The notes beneath the pieces were generated by a model that had not been told where the DNA came from, made no database searches, and saw only the letters and a program-made list of their open reading frames with translations. From Bacillus pseudomycoides (GTDB taxonomy: Bacteria > Bacillota > Bacilli > Bacillales > Bacillaceae_G), in NCBI RefSeq assembly GCF_022811845.1, contig NZ_CP064266.1, forward strand, positions 3,720,001-3,784,000: a DNA stretch of 64,000 bases. Reading direction: 5' to 3'. The position numbers and the translations under genes were made by a program. This document shows, one piece after another, positions 43,941-53,069 of the stretch; the first letter of the stretch is position 1; every line of letters starts with the position of its first letter.

Positions 43941-44921
43941 ATGATAAAGGAATATAGCGTTCAGGTTGAGAGTCAAGAAAAAGCTTGCTTAGATCAATGG
44001 GTAACTCATTATCGATCCTACGCTGCTAAAGGACAAAGCGCCAGTTATATTCCCGCTTTGGGGAAGATAAATTTATCGCAATTAGGTATTTGTATAGTAG
44101 AGCCAGATGGAACAATGATAAAGTCAGGGGATTGGGAGGTACCTTTCACCTTGCAAAGTATATCAAAAGTAATCGGCTTTATAGCCGCTTGTTTAAGCCG
44201 CGGTATTTCTTATGTATTAGAGCGGGTTGATGTAGAGCCAACTGGAGATGCCTTCAATTCGATCATTCGTTTAGAGATGCATAAACCAGGAAAGCCTTTT
44301 AATCCTATGATTAATGCTGGAGCGATTACTGTAGCTTCGCTTCTGCCAGGAACATCGGCGCAAGAAAAATTAGAATCGCTATATGCATTAATCGAAAAAA
44401 TGATAGAGAGGCGTCCCGCCATTAATGAAAAAGTGTTTCAATCAGAATGGCAAACAGCCCATCGAAATAGAGCCTTAGCATACTATTTAAAGGAAAATGG
44501 TTTTTTAGAATCGGATGTGGAGGAGGCACTAGAGGTTTACTTGAAACAATGCTCGATAGAAATAAATACAGAGGATATTGCCTTAATAGGGCTTATACTT
44601 GCACATGATGGATATCATCCTATTCGTAAAGAACAAGTCCTCCCTAAAGAGGTTGCTAGATTAACAAAAGCCTTAATGCTTACTTGTGGAATGTACAATG
44701 CTTCTGGCAAATTTGCTGCTTTCATCGGGTTACCAGCTAAAAGTGGGGTGTCCGGAGGGATTATGGCACTCGTCCCCTCAAGGTCCAGGAGGGAACTACC
44801 GTTTCAAGATGGATGTGGTATTGGTATATATGGACCAGCTATTGATGACTATGGGAATAGTTTACCAGGAGTTATGTTATTGGAACATATTGCACAAGAA
44901 TGGGATTTAAGTATATTCTAA
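43941..44921 (+). CDS. glsA: glutaminase
   Basis: A 326-residue serine-dependent glutaminase of the GlsA family, hydrolysing glutamine to glutamate and ammonia. The beta-lactamase-like Ser-x-x-Lys is in 'LQSISKVIGFIAA', and 'NPMINAGAITVASLLPG', 'LTCGMYNASGKFA' and 'KSGVSGGIMALVPS' are typical. GACGGAGGA lies about 12 bases before the ATG; an earlier ATG in another frame ends at once. Corresponds to B. subtilis GlsA2/YbgJ, which is induced by glutamine through GlnKL. Confidence 0.93.
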   Translation: MIKEYSVQVESQEKACLDQWVTHYRSYAAKGQSASYIPALGKINLSQLGICIVEPDGTMIKSGDWEVPFTLQSISKVIGFIAACLSRGISYVLERVDVEPTGDAFNSIIRLEMHKPGKPFNPMINAGAITVASLLPGTSAQEKLESLYALIEKMIERRPAINEKVFQSEWQTAHRNRALAYYLKENGFLESDVEEALEVYLKQCSIEINTEDIALIGLILAHDGYHPIRKEQVLPKEVARLTKALMLTCGMYNASGKFAAFIGLPAKSGVSGGIMALVPSRSRRELPFQDGCGIGIYGPAIDDYGNSLPGVMLLEHIAQEWDLSIF

Positions 44922-44940
44922 AAAGTATGTCAGAGCGAAT

Positions 44941-44983
44941 ACAAAAATGTTCAGACCGTATAATGTGTCTGAACATTTTTGTG
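44941..44983 (+). terminator. intrinsic terminator after glsA
   Basis: ACAAAAATGTTCAGAC and GTCTGAACATTTTTGT form a 16-bp stem. It closely resembles the hairpin between glnT and glsA (shared TCxGACxGTAATaTGTCTGAA core). Confidence 0.8.
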
Positions 44984-45144
44984 TTACTTAGCATCTTCTT
45001 GTTTTAACGTAGAAGAATGTAAAGAATACTCGCAATGTTTAATGCTTTCGTTTATATCTTATGTATAGTTTTTTGTGAAAAATAGAGTAAGTGTTGTATT
45101 AATGTTAATAGATTTGTATACTGACTGTTAGGCGAAAGTGAGAA

Positions 45145-46461
45145 GTGATTATTTTGAATCTTAGTAATTTAGTAAAAAAAGACATCTATATTCTGATTTT
45201 GATGGTATTTACAGTACCCTTAGTAGGTGAAATAAAGTCTTTTCCCTTAAATGAGACATTTCGAATGAGCTTTGGTGCTCCAACATTTTTCTTTTTTTTG
45301 TTATTATTTCGGCGAATGCCAGCATTTTTGCCGGGTTTTTTAACGGCAATAATGGTTGTAGCATTTCGTATCTTAATGGACGTCATCACAAAGGAGAATA
45401 TGGATTGGATAGCTTCTTTCCATATCCAATATCCTAGTTTTTTCTTTTATTTTACTTATTCTTGTCTCTTTTACTTAGCGAAAGTCGAACGCTTTCATCA
45501 TCAACCATTGATGATTGGATTTATTGGCTGCATCATTGAAATATTATCAGACTGTGTGGAATTAATGATTCAATATTTCGTATTAAAAACAACTATCACG
45601 CCAGAGGCAATAAATGAGATAATCGTTATCGCGTTTTCCCATAGTTTTATAGTTCTAAGCTTTTTCAATATGATGAAACTGTATGAAGCGCAGTCAAGGG
45701 AGAGACACATAAAAAAACAAAATGAACACATGCTTATACTCATCTCCAATTTATATGAAGACGCTGTTCATTTAAAAAAAACGTTGCAAGATGCTGAAAA
45801 TATAACAAAAAAATCTTATGATTTATATAAAAATTTAGACTCTTTAGAGAATAAACAGATGAGCTTTCAGGTTGAGGATTTACGGCAGCAGGCATTGAAA
45901 ATTGCTGGTGAAGTCCATGACGTTAAAAAGGATAACCAACGCATTTTTGCTGGACTTTCAAAGCTGATTTCTGATGAAAGTTTTACAGATTATATGTCCG
46001 TATATGAACTGGTAAACATCATTGTACGAGCAAACGAGAAATACGCCCGATTACTAGAGAAAGACATCCAATTTGTGTATAAGATTGATAGCGTGCATCC
46101 TCAATATCATATTTACACAATTTTATCAATTATAAACAATGTCGTTGCAAATGCTGTAGAAGCTATCCAAGATATAGGAATCATCACAATTGACATTAAA
46201 AAAGACCATCATTTCGTTGAATTTCGAATAGGAGATAACGGTCCCGGTATTTCTTCAAAGTATAAAGAGTCAATTTTTGAACCTGGGTTTACTTCTAAAT
46301 ATGATGATGCAGGTAACCCATCAACAGGTATCGGACTATCGTATGTAAAAGAAATGGTCGAATTACTTGAAGGTGATGTTACGTTTGAGGACAGAACAGA
46401 AGGAAAAGGATCGATTTTTATAATTAGATTAGGGATTGATCATATAATTGCGAAAGGGTGA
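45145..46461 (+). CDS. glnK: sensor histidine kinase GlnK
   Basis: A 438-residue membrane kinase. The first 180 residues form about five or six helices without a large external loop. Then a coiled linker leads to the phosphoacceptor region 'AGEVHDVKKDNQRIF' and an ATPase domain with N box 'NNVVANAVEAIQDIG', 'GDNGPGISSKY' and 'GIGLSYVKEMVELL'. Pairs with the response regulator four bases downstream and corresponds to B. subtilis GlnK (YcbA). GTG start has only a weak site; a TTG three codons on is an alternative. Confidence 0.88.
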   Translation: MIILNLSNLVKKDIYILILMVFTVPLVGEIKSFPLNETFRMSFGAPTFFFFLLLFRRMPAFLPGFLTAIMVVAFRILMDVITKENMDWIASFHIQYPSFFFYFTYSCLFYLAKVERFHHQPLMIGFIGCIIEILSDCVELMIQYFVLKTTITPEAINEIIVIAFSHSFIVLSFFNMMKLYEAQSRERHIKKQNEHMLILISNLYEDAVHLKKTLQDAENITKKSYDLYKNLDSLENKQMSFQVEDLRQQALKIAGEVHDVKKDNQRIFAGLSKLISDESFTDYMSVYELVNIIVRANEKYARLLEKDIQFVYKIDSVHPQYHIYTILSIINNVVANAVEAIQDIGIITIDIKKDHHFVEFRIGDNGPGISSKYKESIFEPGFTSKYDDAGNPSTGIGLSYVKEMVELLEGDVTFEDRTEGKGSIFIIRLGIDHIIAKG

Positions 46462-46465
46462 TTCT

Positions 46466-47407
46466 ATGTATTTTTATATAGTAGATGATGAGAAAGCGGT
46501 TCGCTCAATGTTGACTCAAATTATCGAGGATATGGATTTTGGGGAAGTTGTAGGAGAAGCTGAGGATGGCACATTGTTAGATCAACAAATGCTAATCTTG
46601 AAAAATATAGACATTTTATTTATCGATTTGTTAATGCCGATTCAAGATGGAATAAAAACAATTCGTCAAATAAAACCGTCGTTTAAAGGGAAAATCATCA
46701 TGGTTTCTCAAGTAGAATCAAAAGAATTGATTGCTGAAGCGTATTCGCTTGGTGTTGAATACTATATTATTAAACCGATTAACCGGATTGAAGTATTAAC
46801 AGTCGTTCAGAAAGTCATCGAACGAATCCGATTGGAAAAATCGATAAAAAACATTCAAGAATCGCTCAATATGGTACTTAAATTGGATAGTGATCAAAAT
46901 ACGCAGGAAAAATACCGTAATGAAAAACATATAAGTACTTCCAATCATTTTCGAAATTCCATTCATTTTCTTCTATCCGAATTAGGGATAGCTAGTGAAA
47001 GCGGAAGTAAAGATTTAATGGACATGCTGGATTATTTATATAAATATGAACAAGATAAAACGTTAGAACAAGGGTTTCCCTCTCTAAAAGAGATTTTTGT
47101 GAATTTAGCTCAAAAAAGACTCGGAGAATCTGCTGAAGAGGCCGAATTAAAAAGATCGATTGAAGCCTCCAAACAACGGATCCGGAGGGCAATTTACCAA
47201 TCATTAAACCATTTAGCATCCCTTGGACTTGCTGATTTTTTAAACCCGAAGTTCGAAAATTACGCTTCTAGATTTTTTGATTTTACAGCCGTAAGGAGAA
47301 AGATGACAGAGTTGAATAATGAGCCAACATTACCTGCTCGTATTGATACGAAAAAGTTTATTCAGGTTCTGTATTTTGAAGCAAAACGGATACATTTGGA
47401 ATTGTAA
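46466..47407 (+). CDS. glnL: response regulator GlnL
   Basis: A 313-residue regulator. The receiver domain (residues 1-125) has 'YIVDDEKAVRSML', phospho-acceptor Asp in 'LFIDLLMPIQDG' and Lys in 'YYIIKPINR'. The C-terminal part ('HFRNSIHFLLSELGIASESG', then 'SIEASKQRIRRAIYQSLNHL') is the YcbB-type DNA-binding domain of GlnL. AAAGGGTGATT precedes the ATG. It should activate glnT and glsA in the presence of glutamine. Confidence 0.9.
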   Translation: MYFYIVDDEKAVRSMLTQIIEDMDFGEVVGEAEDGTLLDQQMLILKNIDILFIDLLMPIQDGIKTIRQIKPSFKGKIIMVSQVESKELIAEAYSLGVEYYIIKPINRIEVLTVVQKVIERIRLEKSIKNIQESLNMVLKLDSDQNTQEKYRNEKHISTSNHFRNSIHFLLSELGIASESGSKDLMDMLDYLYKYEQDKTLEQGFPSLKEIFVNLAQKRLGESAEEAELKRSIEASKQRIRRAIYQSLNHLASLGLADFLNPKFENYASRFFDFTAVRRKMTELNNEPTLPARIDTKKFIQVLYFEAKRIHLEL

Positions 47408-47688
47408 TGACGAACTCTTGCTAATTCTTAAGTTCAAATGCTGGATTTATCATTGTTTTATATATATTTTATAATTTGGATATTGATGGGACTAGTTATC
47501 TATATGCTATAAGGTGTTAAAAGAAGCTTAATATATAAAGACCAAGTATATATTTAAGTGAATTATTCAAAAACAATTCTTTTGAAAAAGACCACTTACG
47601 GAAATTAAGCAGTTCGGTTATTGTAGAGAAAGTCTCTAATCACAGCCTAAATAACATTAGAATTCGCAACTTAAATCACACGCGTAAA

Positions 47689-47723
47689 AAGCTCAGAGTT
47701 TATGGCTCTGAGCTTATCTTTTT
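47689..47723 (+). terminator. intrinsic terminator
   Basis: AAGCTCAGAG and CTCTGAGCTT with a seven-base loop, followed by ATCTTTTT. The 280 bases between glnL and here contain no gene I can support. Confidence 0.8.
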
Positions 47724-47877
47724 AAATGCGGCACTAAATTAAAGCATAGATACGATGGACAGGTTTTGTTTTTCTGATTGACCATGAACAGAAACTTTCA
47801 AATATCCATTTACCATAAAAAGGAATAAATGTTTTTCCATGATTCGTAGCATATTAAAAACGTAGGAGGTGATACAT

Positions 47878-48090
47878 ATGGTAAAAAAGAATAGCAGAAA
47901 TAATAATGAAGTATTGATTCAAGGTGCTGAGAATGCCATTAATCAAATGAAGTATGAGATTGCACAAGAATTTGGTGTACAACTTGGTCCAGATACAACA
48001 TCTCGTGCAAACGGTTCCGTTGGTGGTGAAATCACAAAACGTTTAGTAGTCATGGCTGAACAACAACTTGGCGGTGGATTCACTCATTAA
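47878..48090 (+). CDS. alpha/beta-type small acid-soluble spore protein
   Basis: A 70-residue SASP that coats and protects spore DNA. It has the conserved 'NEVLIQGAENAINQMKYEIA' start, the germination-protease site in 'KYEIAQEFGV' (cleavage after Glu), and 'LGPDTTSRANGSVGGEITKR' with the second conserved block. GTAGGAGGTGATACAT precedes the ATG. Expected to be transcribed in the forespore under sigma-G. Confidence 0.93.
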   Translation: MVKKNSRNNNEVLIQGAENAINQMKYEIAQEFGVQLGPDTTSRANGSVGGEITKRLVVMAEQQLGGGFTH

Positions 48091-48182
48091 TTTTATACGA
48101 AGACATAACAGATGACAGTAAGTAGTAATTTATATTTTTTGTCTGTAATTAGTTTATAAATATGTTTAGACATTTACACTAT

Positions 48183-48208
48183 AAGCATCCCAATAGGGTG
48201 CTTTTTTT
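48183..48208 (+). terminator. intrinsic terminator after the SASP gene
   Basis: AAGCATCCC and GGGTGCTT with a bulged base, followed by T7. Confidence 0.75.
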
Positions 48209-48659
48209 GGTTAGATAAAAAATTACACAATAAACAGTGAGAGAAATAAAATATGGACATAGCTTCTTTTACTTCTTCTTTTAGATTGTTCATTCTAAAA
48301 GAATTTTATCCTACTTATATATCGTCCACATGTGTTAAACAAAAGTTTAATTAAAGTACAATAATTGAATTTTGATACGTGTATTTAAGGATTTCTTGGC
48401 CCTTTAAAATCAACAACTTGTTATGTATCCTAATGGGGCGAAACGTGACTAGTTAGACCATTCTTGATGTCTGTGCAAAGCAGTATGAAGGGAGAAATCG
48501 ACTTCAAAATTAAAACGTAGGCTTTTGTACAGGGGGTTGGATAGTTATAGAAATAGGATGCGACAGCAAAAAAAGTAAAGTGGGCATGGTGAAGATTTTG
48601 GAGCGATAATGAAATAGAGAGCTTACAAATTTTTTGTAAGAAATCTCGCAATATCGCTA

Positions 48660-48899
48660 TCAAGTTAAGATTTTATAATATCCGAGAACAATAGGGTTGT
48701 GTCTATTATAGTGATGAAGCTCATTTTTATCATTTTTGGGGTAACCTATTTTGTTAGCTTGATAGGCATGTATTGTTACTCCTAATACGGAATTTGAAAT
48801 GGCAGCTTTAAAATTCGTAGGTGAAGCACCATCGTTAGTAATTAAACACTGCATATTTCGAAAAATGTTGATAAATAATAATTTTCCTTTTTTCGACAC
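48660..48899 (-). CDS. possible protein fragment, unrecognised
   Basis: The minus strand reads 'MQCLITNDGASPTNFKAAIS' (from 48854), then 'HAYQANKIGYPKNDKNELHH' and a stop. The composition looks protein-like rather than random, but no ribosome site or family is evident. It may be the tail of a decayed gene. The surrounding stretch 48209-48976 otherwise shows nothing I can support. Confidence 0.3.
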   Translation of the reverse strand: MSKKGKLLFINIFRNMQCLITNDGASPTNFKAAISNSVLGVTIHAYQANKIGYPKNDKNELHHYNRHNPIVLGYYKILT

Positions 48900-48976
48900 A
48901 ATTAGACAATTATAGTTTAGTTAAGGTTGGCAAATCAAGAAATCATGTGTGGTAAAAACACGATAAGCAAAAAGTG

Positions 48977-49087
48977 ATGGCGAATGTTGTATTAACAGCA
49001 GAATTAGTTTTACTAGTTATGGCACTATATGGAGAAGACCATGGGAAGGAAAACGTATAGTTGATTTTTGATTTATCATTTGAGCAC
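48977..49087 (+). pseudogene. PapR-like signalling peptide, copy 1 (nonsense and read-through changes)
   Basis: Reads MANVVLTAELVLLVMALYGE DHGKENV, then TAG, and in the same frame LIFDLSFEH. Aligned with the intact copy at 49330, the TAG falls exactly on a CAG codon, Pro of the active heptapeptide is Ser, and the terminal stop is GAA, so the frame runs on. It keeps the hydrophobic export segment. Confidence 0.6.
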
Positions 49088-49263
49088 GAATATAAAAAGA
49101 AACAAACGTCAGTAAGCGCGGTTGCTTATTTTTTGAAAAACTCCCCAAAATGTATATTCTTCTAGTTCATGTATGACGCATATCATTCGTTGCAAATAAT
49201 AAGGAATAGACTGTTAATTAAAATTTTATAAAAAATGTTGAAAAAATGCACTTTTCTATCTCT

Positions 49264-49292
49264 TTGACATAATTCGGTAAATTGTTTAATCT
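49264..49292 (+). promoter_or_regulatory. candidate sigma-A promoter of the PapR-like peptide gene
   Basis: TTGACA and TAATCT are separated by 17 bases, about 40 bases before the ATG. The -35 is perfect, the -10 has two mismatches. Confidence 0.45.
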
Positions 49293-49329
49293 AAATATAA
49301 TATTGTATTGATTATGTGGGGTGAAAAAC

Positions 49330-49461
49330 ATGCAAAGTAAAGAAGAAATGATAACGTTTGCATTAACAACAGGATTAATTATACCGGTTGTGGCATTATG
49401 TAGTGAAGGCCATGAAGAGGAAAAAGGGCAGATTATTTCTGATTTACCATTTGAACATTAA
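49330..49461 (+). CDS. PapR-like exported signalling peptide, 43 aa
   Basis: A complete small gene with GGGGTGAAAAAC before the ATG. The product starts MQSKEEMITFALTTGLIIPV, a charged start plus hydrophobic export segment, then an acidic stretch 'SEGHEEEKGQII' and ends in SDLPFEH. PapR, the pheromone of the PlcR virulence regulator in the B. cereus group, is a 48-residue exported pro-peptide whose C-terminal five to seven residues (LPFEF, LPFEY or LPFEH in different pherotypes) bind PlcR. The C-terminus here fits exactly; the rest differs from the usual PapR. No PlcR-type receptor gene lies next to it. A broken tandem copy is 350 bases upstream. Confidence 0.7.
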   Translation: MQSKEEMITFALTTGLIIPVVALCSEGHEEEKGQIISDLPFEH

Positions 49462-49781
49462 TAGGATATATTCCTAGTGCTATCAAACTAGCGAAAATAA
49501 GAGAATTTCTAACTACATCAAAAAGAGAATATTTCTGTTTTGTAGCATAGTTTTCAAACTAAAAGAAGAACATCGTTTTATTAAGAAACGCGTACGCTCT
49601 ATGCTGGGATTCAAATCATTTAAAACAGCAACGTTTATATTGAGTGGGGTGGAAGCCATGCATATGATAAAAAAGGGACAGATTGATTTACGGAATCTGA
49701 TATTATCCCCTTAAGATAGACAGTGTAAAAAGACCATGAATAAACATGGATGTTACACTTTTACTTGGAGGGGATTTTATT

Positions 49782-50105
49782 ATGGTTAAAAAAGGGGATA
49801 AATTTCAAACTTATTCAGATGAATTAAAGATACAAGTTGTAAAAAGTTATTTAAATGGTGAGGGCAGCCAAACAGCTACAGCTAAGAAATATAAGCTGAA
49901 AAGTAGAACACAGTTAATGAATTGGGTCCGAAGATATCAAGAAACAGGCGATATTTCAGACTTGCGGGGAAACAACGGCGGCAATAACGGCTTAAAAAAT
50001 CTCTTGAAAGGTCGTCCTCGTACGAAATTCGATAGTGTGGAAAAAGAATTGGAATACTACAAGGCGCAGGTGGCTTATTTAAAAAAGCAGTATCCAAATC
50101 TATAG
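49782..50105 (+). CDS. IS3-family transposase OrfA
   Basis: A 107-residue helix-turn-helix protein: 'ELKIQVVKSYLNGEGSQTAT', 'KLKSRTQLMNWVRRYQETG', then a Lys-rich part and a coiled coil ending 'YLKKQYPNL'. GGAGGGGATTTTATT precedes the ATG. The slippery heptamer A AAA AAG at 50081-50087 is in phase for -1 shifting into orfB. Confidence 0.8.
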   Translation: MVKKGDKFQTYSDELKIQVVKSYLNGEGSQTATAKKYKLKSRTQLMNWVRRYQETGDISDLRGNNGGNNGLKNLLKGRPRTKFDSVEKELEYYKAQVAYLKKQYPNL

Positions 50106-50977
50106 GAGGTGTTCTTGCTCAATCGGCTAAGTACGAGATTATTGAAGAACTATGTTCTCGATACAAAGTAACCTGGCTGGTCGTCATTGCGCAGTTAAAT
50201 CGATCTAGCTACTATAAGTGGCGCTCAACATGTACGCAAAGACAATTACGCCTTTCATAGGATCATACATTGCGTGAACAGATTCAAGCCATTCACATAA
50301 AACATAAGGAATACGGTTATCCTCGCATGAAAATTGCCTTACTGGAGGCTGGATTTTTAGTGAACCACAAAAAAGTATGTAGACTTATGCGAGAACTTCA
50401 AATTCAATCAATCATCCGTAAAAAGCGACGCTTTTTTAACGGGAAATCCTCAAAGGTTTTTCCGAATGTAGTAGAACAACAATTCCGAAACCGCAAACCA
50501 AATGAGGTACTTGTCACAGATATCACTTATTTGCCATTCAAAGATAAATTTCTCTATTTCTCGGTCGTTCAAGACATTTATAACAATGAAATCGTTGCTT
50601 GGAAACTCTCACATCGTAATGATTTACAACTTGTTCTAAAAACGTTAGATTTAGCAGCACAAAAAAGAGATGTGTATGGAACCATCATCCACTCAGATTA
50701 AGGATTCCAATATACATCTCATGCTTATTACCGTATGCTTCAACAGCTAGGCGCCATCGGCAGCCACTCCCGCAAAGGAAACTGCCATGACAATGCTTGC
50801 ATTGAATCATTCTTCTCTCATTTTGAATCTGAAATGTTTTATCTTAATTATTATCAAACAAAGGAAGAACTAATTCAAGCTATTGAAACATACATCTATC
50901 ATTACAACTACAAACGATTCCAAAAAAGGCTTAACCATCGAGCTCCGATTGAATATCGAATCTCGATGGCCGCATAG
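50081..50977 (+). pseudogene. IS3-family transposase OrfB with two stop codons
   Basis: From the slippery site the -1 frame reads 'KYEIIEELCSRYKVTWLVVI' to a TAG at about 50258, resumes 'LREQIQAIHIKHKEYGYPRM' through 'VLVTDITYLPF' (first Asp), 'IIHSD' followed by TAA at 50699 and 'GFQYTSHAYYR' (second Asp), to 'NACIESFFSHFESEM' (Glu) and ends ISMAA. Two nonsense codons make it inactive. Confidence 0.8.
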
Positions 50978-51172
50978 TCTTTTTTTACAGCTGTCTACTT
51001 GACGGGGGTAAGACCAATCAGTCTGTCCAAAATCAGAAAGAGTTTATTTATCAAGTGTTTGGACTTATAGCATAAAATACGAGAACCTACTACCATCCAT
51101 GTTCTTCTTCATATATCTGCACCAGAACCGAAGCATTTCTAGGTGAAAGTTATATAAACTCTTTTTTAGACA

Positions 51173-51877
51173 TTAAATGATTTGCTCATTTTGCAGAGAA
51201 TTTACAAAGAGTTTATACAGATGATGACTTGTTAATATGGTTACATTTTGGGCCAGTTGACTGTTATAAGAGCCCAGTGCCATTTTGTATTGAGGGTCTA
51301 TGTTATATGTTTGGAAAAAAATCAATTTTTCACCTGTGAAAGATTGATATTGATTTCCTTTCAATTTTTCTAAAATAAAAGAGTTAAGAGGTATAGAGAG
51401 CCCTTTTCCGATGGTTTTTATATAACTTTCCTTTAGTGTCCAAAGTTCATAAAATAAATTTGCTCTAGACTTACCTTCTAGTTGCATTAGTTCTAAATAT
51501 TCTCTTTGTAAAAAGAAGTTTTTAGCTACACTCATGTCAACTTTTCCAATTTCCTGTACATCAATTCCATTTTCCTTGTGATCTATTACAGCTACTACCC
51601 ATTTTCCTGAATGTGATAGATTGAAAAAGACGGAGTCCTCCTCTATGTAAGGCTTTCCATATGTACTATATTTGAGTATTACCCTATCAGGTCTCATATT
51701 CAAATAATGACTAATCATATAGCGGATCAAGATTTCCCCAATTAGGGCTCTTTCTTTATCATCATCATGATAGAAAGACTGAATCCTATACTGTTTTTGC
51801 GAACCTAAACATTCAAATAGATGTTGAAAATATTTTCTATCTAGATGGTTACTAACATCTACTGCATATATTTCCAA
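51173..51877 (-). CDS. 4'-phosphopantetheinyl transferase (Sfp type)
   Basis: A 234-residue enzyme that loads the phosphopantetheine arm of CoA onto carrier-protein serines. Sfp motifs are visible: 'YGKPYIEEDSVFFNLSHSGK' (P1/P2 region), 'IDHKENGIDVQEIG' with the Mg-binding Asp, and 'LWTLKESYIKTIGKGLSIP' with the conserved WxxKESxxK. ATACAAGGAGGTG precedes the ATG. It lies 2.3 kb upstream of, and opposite to, an NRPS gene with two carrier domains, which it probably activates. Length and motif order are normal, so it looks functional. Confidence 0.9.
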   Translation of the reverse strand: MEIYAVDVSNHLDRKYFQHLFECLGSQKQYRIQSFYHDDDKERALIGEILIRYMISHYLNMRPDRVILKYSTYGKPYIEEDSVFFNLSHSGKWVVAVIDHKENGIDVQEIGKVDMSVAKNFFLQREYLELMQLEGKSRANLFYELWTLKESYIKTIGKGLSIPLNSFILEKLKGNQYQSFTGEKLIFFQTYNIDPQYKMALGSYNSQLAQNVTILTSHHLYKLFVNSLQNEQII

Positions 51878-52309
51878 TTTTTCACCTCCTTGTATGGTCT
51901 ATTTTAAGAAACATTTTCAAGTATTTTATCAAAGTTGATTACAGAGGAGTTAATGTCTTGTCTGCATATTTATACAAAAAATAGTTGACGGAAAATTCTT
52001 CATCCCCTGGAATCTTAAATGCATAGGATTTTAATTAATCCCCTTAATCGGTAATTATAAAAAAAATAGAGAGGGGAAGATAATTTTAAAAAGCAAAAAA
52101 ATAAGAGTGTAAAATTCTTTTTCTAACAACGGACTAATGCGAATTTAATAACAGAATACCCTACCACTTCAATATAAATGCACCTTTATCCAAGTCTTTA
52201 TAATCAGGAGACTGTTGAAATAAAAGCACTTATAACGTTTTCATCCTATTTCAATGTCATATAACTATTTCTGTTTTTGGGTAGTACTTCCAACCATTAA
52301 AATTTCTTA

Positions 52310-52770
52310 CTATCCATTAAGGAGGGAACTTATCACCATGGTGAACTACACACCACTTAGCGAATCTTGAAGTGGATGCTTCTTGGGAAGTAGATGCTTT
52401 TATTAGCTATCTTTATTTACCAAGCTATCCTCGCCGCACCGACGGTTAGTATTTGCAGTACAAAAAATACCAGTTTTAGTTCTTGATAAGAACCCATCGC
52501 ATTTTAGCGATTATGACTGTTTTATCCATATCAACGTCATGGCTTGGCTTTCGCTATTTTGATATGGTGACGAGTTGATTGAAGATTTTACGATACGAAT
52601 CTTTTCTCGTACCAACCTCATATCTTCAGTTTTCAAAGAACAATCTGTATGGAATTAGTTTACTATAATCTTTTGGCTAGTACCAAACCGAAATTCGTCT
52701 CCCACCTACCGTTGGGCTATCGCCCTGCACACGCCTGAGGAAGGAGACTTCTTTTGGAAAACGTTAAAAG
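52310..52770. other. structured non-coding remnant with several hairpins
   Basis: No plausible gene from 51878 to 52801. Within it are: CCACTT...AAGTGG around 52352-52372, CCATATCAA...TTGATATGG (52529-52567), and GTCTCC...GGAGAC spanning a G+C-rich 'CCACCTACCGTTGGGC' block (52699-52748). The last resembles the right end and guide-RNA region of IS200/IS605 elements, from memory. GTTCTTTGAAAACT occurs here on the minus strand, as in Bacillus rRNA spacers. Origin uncertain. Confidence 0.4.
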
Positions 52771-52801
52771 AGGTCTTATTATGTACACCAACAAAATATA
52801 A

Positions 52802-53069
52802 GGTTCTGGTGCAAAACTTCAAAATATATGAAAATGGCCTATCAAACTTGGATATACTGATAGTACTACTCTATAAAAGGTGTGTAATCAGTATGGAAAA
52901 GGAAAATATATTCGAGTGGAAACATTATCAACCTGACATGATTTTATTAACGGTTAGATGATACCTACGGTACAACTTAAGCTTTCGTGATTTGATGGAA
53001 ATGATGGTGGAACGAGGATTACCCTTGGCTATACAACCATTATACGGTGGGTACATCAATATGGGCAGA
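52802..53069 (+). pseudogene. IS6-family (IS240-like) transposase N-terminal remnant
   Basis: A tip GGTTCTGGTGCAAAAC like IS240 inverted repeats is followed by an ATG at 52893 reading 'MEKENIFEWKHYQPDMILLT', VR, then a TGA where Trp is expected, 'YLRYNLSFRDLMEMMVERGL', and after a frameshift 'TTIIRWVHQYGQ'. Similarity stops near 53066. The DDE catalytic part is missing. Confidence 0.75.

Larger units (their letters stand above)
49707..51007 (+). mobile_element. IS3-family insertion sequence, decayed
   Basis: Inverted ends CCCC...TTAAGATAGACAGTGTAA (left) and, complemented, CCCCGTCAAGTAGACAGCTG (right) share the TAGACAG core and a following AAAAAGAC. It contains orfA and an interrupted orfB in the -1 frame. 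The exact tips and the target duplication are not clear. It separates the PapR-like peptide genes from the biosynthetic island. Confidence 0.75.

Noticed and set aside
47810..47860. Sigma-G promoter before the SASP gene (GAATA ... CATATTA)
   Set aside because: Spacing between the elements is about 22 bases, too long for sigma-G, so I did not annotate it.
48430..48663. 77-codon minus-strand frame
   Set aside because: No ribosome site, no motif, low-complexity composition.
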